64,000 nucleotides of DNA from assembly GCA_013368375.1 (NCBI GenBank), contig JAACJP010000004.1:1736001-1800000 (forward strand). Direction: 5' to 3'. Positions 55,721-64,000 of this stretch are shown here, piece by piece. The position numbers and the translations under genes were made by a program. The notes below the pieces were generated by a model. That model was not told the DNA's origin, did not search any database, and worked only from the letters and a program-made list of their open reading frames with translations. The stretch's first letter is position 1. Every line of letters begins with the position of its first letter. The DNA is from Tricholomella constricta. Its lineage: Eukaryota > Basidiomycota > Agaricomycetes > Agaricales > Lyophyllaceae.

Positions 55721-56589
55721 ATGGAATTTTTGGCCTACTCGTGAGTGGCACTAACATCCACCTGCAGGTCAAAGTCGAGCGAGATCCAACAAAGAATTAC
55801 CTTTGTAACACTCCAAACAACTGACTCTCGTCAAAGCAGGTTAATCTACTTTACCATTCTTCCTTGTGTCCTTCCATGCGTCAAAGCGTCAAGGTACGAT
55901 ATAAACCGTTGGGATTTCGAGTGCACCTTCGACACATCAAGCTCGACTCAACATCCCCACTCTCATCCATGAACATCTCTGACGCAAAGGACGTCCTTCG
56001 TCGCCAAATGAGACTGGCAGGGATAGCCTCTCAGATTACTTCGGTGCTTGGGCCAGACACACGACCACGATCCGTACATCAGAGCTCCCGACGCAAGTAC
56101 GCGAAACGAAGTTTGGGAGCCGGTGCCTTTATGAAGGGCGAGACGTTGCGAGCTATAGACGGGAGAATATTGAGGCACGGGCAAATCGACTGCTTTACTT
56201 TCCGGAAACGGATTGTACATGAAACATTCTCCTCGCCGAATGCCAAATCCTTTGTGTCCGACGCCATCCACGAATCCAGATATCAACGACAACGCCAACA
56301 TACGCGACAAGGATCATTTAGTCCCCCCAAGACGCCTCCACCAGTCACAGACCACACTCCTTTTCTATCACCGTCAGGTTCCTCAGACTCGAATAGCGTT
56401 TCCAGTAACGATGAATTGCACCACACGGAATGGGAAGAGTGTTCGCCGGAGTGGTATAGAGCTCATTGGGCGAGAACGATGCAGGACATACAAGAGGCCG
56501 ACGACATGTTTCGGCAGTTTATCGACGCTGATCAGTGCGACGACACGATGTGTATTGGGTGGACTGGCGTGGCGGGTATTCACACATAG
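55721..56589 (+). CDS. Hypothetical protein, Ser/Arg-rich orphan
   Basis: Three exons by consensus splicing: 55721-55740 (MEFLAYS), a second ending SRQS at a GTTAATC donor, and a large third exon from about 55891 to 56589. The total is about 265 residues. The middle segment is basic (SSRRKYAKRSLGAGAF), with helical parts (SDAKDVLRRQMRLAGIASQI). The C-terminal third is Ser/Pro-rich, then acidic with aromatic residues (HHTEWEECSPEWYRAHWART) and a Cys pair near the end. I do not recognise it. It follows mS35 by 73 bp on the same strand. The start is tentative; an internal Met at 55969 is an alternative. Confidence 0.5.
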
Positions 56590-56941
56590 ATAGTAGTTAT
56601 TGGTTGTATTCTATGATTATTTATGAAACGCATCATCCCATAACGTGTGCCTCGCGTTGTGCACGTTGGAAAAATGTAGACGCAATAATGGAGCTGTAGA
56701 AGAGCCAATGCCTACCATGAAGACGATAAGTTGGGTAAATAGCTGTGGAACTCCTAAGTCACAGTGGCTGATGATTTGTAGTCGCTTCTACTGCCCAGAC
56801 CAAAATTGGACATGGGCCCTGCCACCGTGGCCAAACAGACGCAACCTCGCCCGACTTCTTTCCTCCCCCCCGTCCCAGTCAACTCAAAAGTAATTTTTCC
56901 TTCTTTCCTCCTTCCCTCCTCTTTTCTTATAAACCTCCCAG
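56590..56941. other. Promoter region of the septin gene
   Basis: The last 50 bp are a strong CT-rich tract (TTTTCCTTCTTTCCTCC type) with CTTATAAAC near the start codon, typical of fungal leaders. Otherwise nothing is seen. Confidence 0.5.
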
Positions 56942-58671
56942 ATGACGGACTCCTACGCTTCCTCACGCAACGGCGACCTCTCGCCCAATGGCTTTGCCAA
57001 CGGTTCCAGCCCTTCGCTGGCCCCCACTGCCCACACTACTGGCATCTCTCCCGTCATTCGTAAAAAATTGATGGGCTACGTGGGCTTCGCCAATCTTCCC
57101 AACCAGGTCCATAGGAAGAGCGTGAGGAAGGGATTTCAGTTCACCGCCATGGTCGTCGGTACGTTGTCTCCCTGTCACGTTCAAAGTTTAATATCTCAAC
57201 ATGGGCACACTCCTTTCCAGGCGAGTCTGGTTTGGGCAAGTCCACGCTCATAAACACTTTGTTTAACACCACTCTCTATCCTCCCAAGGAGCCCCTGCCC
57301 CCGGCGGCAGAAAGGCCCAAGACCGTTGCCATCGAGAGCATCGGGGCTGGTACGTATTCTTACTATATTCTCGCGCGAACTCCGAGCCACGTATGTAAAC
57401 TTACGCTTTACGTACAGATATTGAGGAAAATGGTGTTCGACTTCATCTGACTGTTGTTGACACCCCTGGTTTCGGCGACTTTGTCAACAACGATGACAGG
57501 TGCGTCTTGACGTGTTTTTGGCTTTGAGCAGTAAGTTTACATGACGTTACGCCTTAAGCTGGAAGCCCATCGTAGAGAATATTGAGTCGAGGTTCGATTC
57601 TTATTTGGAGCAGGAAAATCGCGTCAACCGCATGAAAGTCGTCGACAACCGTGTCCACGCGTGCCTGTACTTCATTCAGCCTACTGGCCACTCGTAAGTG
57701 GTCTTCTGTGTTCTTTTATCTGATCTTTCCATTAACGTACACCAAGGTTGAAGCAAATCGACATTGAATTCATGCGTCGACTTCACACCAAAGTCAACCT
57801 GATTCCGGTCATTGCCAAGGCTGACACCCTGACCGACGAGGAAATTGCAGAGTTCAAGGAGCGGGTAAGCAGCATTATTTATCTGTCGACTGTGATCTTT
57901 TAACCTTTCTTGTAGATTCTCTCGGATATTGCCCACCATAATATTCACATCTTCCAAGCGCCTACCTATGATAATGAGGACGAGGAGACGATCGCCGAGG
58001 CCGAGGAAATTGCCAGCAAGATCCCCTTTGCCGTAGTAGGTTCTGACAAGATCGTCACCACCCCTGACGGCCGACAGGTTCGTGGTCGTGCATACCCTTG
58101 GGGAGTGGTTGAGGTCGATAACGAAGATCACTGCGACTTCGTCAAACTCCGTCAAATGCTCGTCCGCACATACATGGAAGAGCTAAGGGAGTACACCAAC
58201 GACGTTCTGTACGAGAACTGGCGGACGGAGAAACTTCTCAGCATGGGTGTCGCGCAAGACTCGACAGTCTTTAAGGAGATCAAGTAAGTCTTATATTGAT
58301 TGATATACTTTAGTCTTATGCCGTTTGGCACGCAGCCCCGCGGCGAGGATGCAGGAGGAACGTGTCCTGCACGAGGCAAAACTCGCAAAGATGGAGGCTG
58401 AGATGAAGATGGTCTTCCAGCAAAAGGTACAAGAGAAGGAGGCCAAGCTTAAGCAGTCTGAGGAAGAGCTTTATGCGCGCCACAAGGAAATGAAAGAGGC
58501 CTTGGAAAAGCAACGTGCCGAACTCGAGGACAAGAAGAGGAAAATCGAGAGTGGCAGACCGCTGACCCCTGAGAAAGCCTCGGTTTGTGATTTATCACTT
58601 ACATCTGCAACCTTCCTCATCTACCATCCTCTCAATAGACCGGCAGAAAGAAGGGATTCCTTCGTACCTAG
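56942..58671 (+). CDS. CDC3: Septin, Cdc3-like
   Basis: About 480 residues in about nine exons. The GTPase domain shows the P-loop [17 protein letters not shown], the switch-II block [15 protein letters not shown], the septin-unique element region and [11 protein letters not shown] (G4). A late basic segment is [19 protein letters not shown]. The C-terminal coiled coil ([36 protein letters not shown]) is followed by the last exon [10 protein letters not shown]. The N-terminal extension [20 protein letters not shown] contains the polybasic membrane-binding stretch just before the G domain. Septins form filaments at the septum and growth sites. Cdc3-group assignment rests on N-terminal spacing and the coiled coil and could be Cdc11/Cdc12 instead. 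Confidence 0.85.
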
Positions 58672-59059
58672 GCTCTTCGCAACCGACCCTGAAATGCAAG
58701 CAGTTTTTGGAGACGAGCCTCTTGCTGGTATTCCCATCTCAGTATACTCCTCTTTAGTCTCGCTTTCGATGTATATCCTTTTCGCCCCATATGTTCTTCT
58801 CACTCGTTATCTTGGTCCATCCCCTTCCCACACTCGTTTGCACGGATATTCCATTACTGCTATTTCTTTTAGTAGGATTCGTCTGATGATTTTTTGCTTT
58901 ACGTGGAGTCCTCCTTTGTCGACGAGACAATATACCATGCTTTCACAGCTTTCCAGATTCAGACCAGGTGGAGCGATAACAACAAGTACAAACGAAATCT
59001 ACCACCCTTTGACCAGGTCGCGCTTGATATACCAACGACGACTACCAAGATCGGTTATA
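58672..59059. other. Intergenic region, nothing identified
   Basis: 3' flank of the septin gene and upstream region of the importin gene. No other coding features; frames here do not look conserved. Confidence 0.5.
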
Positions 59060-62000
59060 ATGGCTGATATCCAGGCTCTACTATCCGCTCTCGAGGTATT
59101 CAGCAAGGCTCCCGACAAAGTATCGCTAGAGAGGGCAAATTCCTGGCTTCAGGATTTCCAGCATTCTGTAAATTGTCTTTCGCCTATGGCCAGTCGCGAC
59201 CAACACCTCTGACTGTGTCCCCATCGCCCCTTGTCCTAGCCTGAGGCATGGGCAACCTGTAATGTCCTCCTCCTATCTCCCGATGCACCCCCGGGAGCCA
59301 AACTATTCGCGGCCCAAACCTTTAGGTCCAAAGTCAGTGGCTCAAAGTTTTCAATTTCCTTCATGTCTTGATTGTTTTGATCACCGTCCAGGTTACTTAC
59401 GATCTCCACCAAGTTGACCAGAAAAATCTCCCAGCTCTCCGGGACACTATTTTGACTGCCCTCGAGAGGCACCATACTGGTCCTCGGAATATTATCGTCC
59501 AATTATGCTTGTCCCTGGCCGGGATCGCATTGCAAATGCCATCCTGGCCTGACGCCGTTCAAACTATGATCGACTCCTTTGGAAGAAACCCTGCAACCGT
59601 GCCACTGTTGCTTCAGTTTCTCACACTTCTTCCCGAGGAGCTCAACGGGAATACGAAGATACCCGTCACGGTACGTCACTTTGCCCAGATCCTCGAGATG
59701 TCGGGTCTCACGAGGACTGTGGTCTTGCAGGACGATGAGTACAGGGAAAGATCTGCACGCCTACTCACTGCCAATTCGAAAAACATCCTGGAGTTGTTGT
59801 CGATGTACATTCAGGCCGCAGGTACATTACGTCGTTGGGACAGCCGGGTATCTTTCAATAACTATGTCTTGCAGGTGTCACAAACGACGTCCAAACTCAA
59901 GTCTTCAACTGTTTGCGCAGCTGGCTCGTTGCTGGCGAAGTGAGCTCGGCCGACCTAGCAGAAACTCCTCTGTTCGCATTCTCCTTCGAGGCGCTCGCAT
60001 CAGATACACTCTTCGATGCCGCCGTCGATGTCATTTGTGAACTCATTCATGAGACTCAAGAGATAGACGACAATATGGCTGTGATCCAGCTCATAGTCCC
60101 GCGGGTCATCGCTCTACGACCGCAACTTCTAAAGGAACGCAAAGACCCGGATAAAATCAAGGGTTATGCGCGCATTTTCGCGGAGGCGGGAGAAACTTAT
60201 CGAATATTGCTCCTGCAACACACCGAAACATTCTTTCCCATCGTTGAGGCCATTGGAGAATGTTCCGCATATTCCGACCTTGACATCGTACCAATCACGT
60301 TCCCTTTCTGGATGCGACTTGCTCAAAACATTGGCAAGAAATCATCAGTGTCTCCCTTGTTTCTGGAAGCATATCAAAGCCTCATGCGAGTTATAATCGG
60401 CCACCTGCGCTTCCCTGCAGACTCCGACGCTGTCACTGGCCAGGAAGCCGAGGCTTTTCGCTCATTCAGACATGTCATGGGCGATACCCTCAAAGATTGC
60501 TGCTTCGTTCTCCGGACAGACACATGCTTACTGGCGACGTACGATCTCATCACCACCGCCCTTTCGCGTAGCCCTGAAGCTATATCCTGGCAGGAGATAG
60601 AAGCACCTCTCTTCGCCATGCGGTCAATGGGGGCAGAAATAGACCCCAACGACCATAATGCCGTTCCAAAGATCATGGATCTTATTCCATCCCTTCCGAA
60701 CCACCCTCGCGTCCGCTATGCTGCATTATTGATCATTTCTCGTTATACCGAGTGGATCAACATGCACCCAGACTACATCCGCTTCCAGCTCCAGTATATT
60801 TCTGCTGGATTCGAGGATTCTGACACCGAGGTATCTGCAGCTGCAGGGCAAGCATTGAAGTATCTTTGTCAAGACTGCAAGCAAGTACGTCTACGACCTT
60901 GCTCAACACTTTATCATTCTCATGCATTGGCAAATAGCACCTTGTCGATTTCTTGCCAACCCTGCATGCCTTCCTCAGCACAACGGGTTCTAAATTAGCT
61001 CAGGACGACAGGCGTCAAGTGTATGAAGCCATCGCTCATGTCATTTCTGCCATGCCCATGGAACGTGCCGCCGGTTCTTTGCAAACATTCTCATTGGATA
61101 TCCTTGGGCAGGTCCATTCGGTTGCCAATCGTCAGACAGCTGCGATGTCAGAGGAACTCGTGAATGTCAACAGTGCGTGTTCGTCGTCGACGATTTGATC
61201 TGATACATACTTATGGCTCTCAGATGGGTTGGAAAACCTTGAGATTATGCTTCATGTCATACGCAGCTTCGGAGATGAACTTCCAGCAGCGTGCCAAGGC
61301 ACCTGTGAACAAGCTTGGCTCGTCTTTGACGCATTCCTTCAGAAGTATGGTTCGAACTATGACGTTGCCGAACGCACAACCCGCGTCCTTCGTCATGGAA
61401 TCAACCTTTTTGCAAGTACCGCACTTCCTTTGGCATCTTCTGTGGTGAGACGCATGTCGCTCGCGTTTGAATCAACCGGGTATCCCAGTTACCTTTGGAT
61501 AGCTGGCAAGATCATCGGAGCGTTCGGCAATGAAGAGGATGCGACGCTACGAGGATCTTACCGAGAGCTATACGAGAGGTCCACGGAAAAAGTCGTCTCC
61601 TTGTTGCAAGTCAAAACACCTGGTGATATACCAGATGGTGCGTTGCACGTTTGTCGATTCCTTAGTACTTGACTAACGCCCATTCTTTTTCTAGTTCTGG
61701 AAGATTATTTGCAAATGCTTTTGCAACTCGTTGATCATGGGCCCGATATCTTTTTCCAGTCCACTGCTTTCCCCCTCGCCTTCCGGGCTGCAATGGCAGC
61801 CCTGACTGTTGTGCACACCGATATCATATTCGCAGCCCTAGACTTATTCCGGATTATCTTGACACATGACTGCCTCGTTCCCACTACGACGGTTCCTCCC
61901 CCAAAGTTTCCGCTGTACGCGGCTGCAATCAGGACCGTCTTCGAGAAGGAGGGATACGAGCTTGTGGGCTACCTGTTGGCAGGGCTCATTGGTGATTTTC

Positions 62001-62318
62001 CAGAGGACTCGACGTCAGCCGTCGTGACAATTTTCCGCGTTATATCGTTCGTGTGGACTTCTGAATTCGTTTCTTGGCTACCTGCTGTCCTCCAGCAACT
62101 GTCAACGGCTGCTGCTCCCAACGAGGCAAAAACGCAATTTTTGTCAGACGTCAACAGGTCTGGTGTTAAACTTGAACCTCAATCAATGATAATTAACCAG
62201 TTTTCTATGTAGTGCTGTCCAGGCGCGGGAATATGACAAGGTGAAGTACGCCATTCTGGCACTCAACCGGGCTTCACGGAAGGCTCGTGAAAGGAGGAGG
62301 GCTGCGCTTGATCGCTAG
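59060..62318 (+). CDS. MTR10: Mtr10/transportin-SR-like importin-beta nuclear import receptor
   Basis: About 950 residues, nearly all alpha-helical HEAT-type repeats, in about nine exons. The start MADIQALLSALEVFSKAPDK is followed by LERANSWLQDFQHSPEAW and KLFAAQTFRSKVTYDLHQV, the Xpo1/IBN-type N-terminal blocks. Later conserved helices include QLCLSLAGIALQMPSWPDAV, KGYARIFAEAGETYRILL, RYAALLIISRYTEWINMHPD and FDAFLQKYGSNYDVAERTTR. The end is basic, ASRKARERRRAALDR. Proteins of this clade (yeast Mtr10, human transportin-3) carry SR-domain and RNA-binding proteins, such as Npl3, into the nucleus. Introns are consensus throughout and length is normal. Confidence 0.9.
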
Positions 62319-62566
62319 ACAGAACTGGGGAGTAAATAGTAACATGTGGGCGGCTCGCACAATCGATTAGTAGTGTAGATAGAATCTGTAGCGCTTTGCA
62401 TTTTAAGGAAAAGATGCGCGTCGATGTCGGGGAGCACTGCCAGCGGAGTCGGCCGCTTCAGGAACCGCGTAAGCGGCCACCTAACGTCGCAACGGGAAAC
62501 AACCGTGACCGCTCTCTTCTCCACATACCCACCACTTAACTTCGGCGTAGGCCATATTGCTAAACG

Positions 62567-64000
62567 ATGCTTCGACAGACAGGAAATTCCCTGTTGCGTA
62601 GCGGTTTGTATCCCGTTCACTCTGCATGTCTCGGTACCGTCCTTATTTTTTCACCAGCGGGTCGCCGAGCATTCTCCCAGTCCGTAGCTCGGAACTCATA
62701 TGCAGATACAATACAGAACCTCCTCATCCACAAAGATACGAAAGTCATCTGCCAGGGGTTCACAGGCAAGACCGTACGCGCAGGTTCTATTCGGCTTGTA
62801 AGTTCTCGTTGACAATGCTTTACAGGGCACATTCCATGTGAAGGAAGCCATTGAGTATGGAACCAGGATGGTTGGAGGGGTGTCGCCCAACAAGGCTGGT
62901 CAGACACATCTAGGACTCCCTGTATTCGGCAGCGTCAAAGAGGTACGCAGTTGTCTCGTTTCATGCAGTCAAGGTGTCGTTGACTGTGCTCGCGTCCAGG
63001 CCGTCCGAGAGACCCAACCCGACGCGTCTGTCCTATATGTTCCTCCTCCTTTCGCTGCCGACGCCATTATCGAGGCTATTGAGAACGAAATTGGCTTAAT
63101 CGTGTGCATCACAGAGGGTATTCCCCAAGCCGATGAAATTCGGGTGTGTTGTTGTTTCTTCTTGCTCTAACTTTTCTTTTTTTGCCTTGGCTTATATCCG
63201 CTGTATAGGTCATGAATGCTCTCAAGAGTCAGTCTCGTTCTCGCCTTGTTGGCCCTAACTGTCCAGGAGGTGCGTGACTTTCGCAGTCCAATGCGGCTCC
63301 CCCATACAGCAGCACCATCTTTACTCACGATTTGTTCTAGTCATCAACCCTCTCGGCTGCAAAATGGGCATTCAACCAGGACACATCCACAGACCCGGAA
63401 ATATTGGTAATTAGGAACGTATTCTTTCGTCCACGAGTTTCTATTGACCCACATAACTAGGTATCGTGTCCCGATCTGGTACTCTTACGTACGAAGCTGT
63501 GGCCCAAACGACCGACGTCGGCCTTGGTCAATCGCTTTGTGTGGGTATCGGCGGAGACCCCTTCCCTGGAACTCAACACGTCGATGTCATCAAAGTGTTC
63601 CTTGAGGACCCTAACACTGAAGGTATGGAATTTTAATTTTGTCGATATATCGGCACTCCTAATGGTGTGGTCGCTAGGCATTGTGCTCATTGGAGAAATT
63701 GGTGGTTCCATGGAGGAAGAAGCGGCTGAGTATCTTGAGCGATACAACCTGACGAGGAAAAACCCGAAACCTGTTGTTGGCTTCATTGCTGGACGGACCG
63801 CTCCTCCTGGGCGCCGAATGGGTCACGCTGGTGCTATCATATCAGGGGGAAAAGGTGAGAGTTCTGAATTTTCCCGCTTGGTTTAGTGTTGATGCTTTCC
63901 GCAGGTGCCGCCGTAGACAAGGTCCGTGCTTTAGAGAAGGCGGGTGTGATTGTCACGGACAGTCCTGCTAGGATTGGGGTAGAGATGGCGAAGGCGAGTA
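62567..64000 (+). CDS. LSC1: Succinyl-CoA ligase alpha subunit, mitochondrial (3' end beyond window)
   Basis: The start [13 protein letters not shown] gives a basic mitochondrial presequence. The CoA-binding region ([29 protein letters not shown]) is followed by [27 protein letters not shown] and [11 protein letters not shown]. Next is [11 protein letters not shown], then GHAGAII with the active-site His that is phosphorylated during catalysis. The enzyme makes succinate plus ATP or GTP from succinyl-CoA in the TCA cycle. About nine exons are visible. The window ends in the last part ([10 protein letters not shown]), a few residues short of the expected C-terminus. The gene is intact as far as seen. 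Confidence 0.93.

Noticed and set aside
57580..57620. GGTTCGATTC, resembling a tRNA T-loop
   Set aside because: It lies in a septin exon ([10 protein letters not shown]) and there is no acceptor stem or anticodon arm around it.
1..64000. CRISPR arrays, bacterial operons, LTR or DNA transposons
   Set aside because: I saw no regularly spaced repeats, no terminal repeats with target-site duplications and no transposase or reverse transcriptase motif. Gene structure is eukaryotic throughout.

Overview
This is nuclear DNA from a filamentous basidiomycete, most likely an Agaricomycete (mushroom-forming fungus). The genes are dense and on both strands. They carry many short GT-AG introns (mostly 45-65 nt), and spliced reading frames match fungal families with basidiomycete flavour: a Cas1-type O-acetyltransferase with SGNH domain, an HNH_2 protein, a fungal CSL transcription factor and a DIL-ankyrin protein. 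I found no rRNA, tRNA, CRISPR array or autonomous transposon. All gene models are hand-spliced from consensus sites and family conservation.

Layout, left to right. 0-9 kb: Mim2 (-), an MFS sugar transporter, an Mrh4-like mitochondrial DEAD-box helicase, a TM7S3/TM198-like membrane protein with a long cytosolic tail, and an orphan gene. 9-18 kb: a CSL (Su(H)/RBP-J) transcription factor, pyruvate kinase, a DXD Golgi-type glycosyltransferase and ribulose-5-phosphate 3-epimerase (-). 18-25 kb: two small secreted proteins of matching exon layout (one with a 15-bp minisatellite), a RING-CH protein (-), a mitochondrial carrier with an altered signature, and a Rexo4-like protein that has lost most of its catalytic residues (-). 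25-33 kb: a PPR-like mitochondrial protein (-), Sts1/Cut8 (-), a probable 5'-truncated Cog8 fragment (-) and a low-complexity Pro/Ser-rich gene (-). 33-42 kb: Cas1-like acetyltransferase (-), rhomboid protease (-), DIL-ankyrin protein (-). 42-50 kb: Rrp15, a decayed flavin monooxygenase, Gid8 and a Bck1-type MAPKKK. 50-64 kb: a gene-poor gap, an HNH_2 protein (-), a CZIB/DUF866 protein (-), mitoribosomal mS35, an orphan gene, a Cdc3-type septin, an Mtr10/transportin-SR importin, and the succinyl-CoA ligase alpha subunit, cut by the right edge.

The genes do not form a single pathway or an obvious metabolic cluster. A loose theme is mitochondrial function (Mim2, Mrh4-like, carrier, PPR-like, mS35, Lsc1), with central carbon metabolism (Pyk, Rpe1, Gid8, Lsc1) and polarity/cell-wall signalling (Bck1, septin, DIL protein). 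The most unusual items are the catalytically stripped Rexo4-like protein, the two decayed genes (FMO and Cog8), the neighbouring secreted-protein pair with the same intron phases, and a run of very small exons (3 to 17 nt of coding sequence) in several genes.
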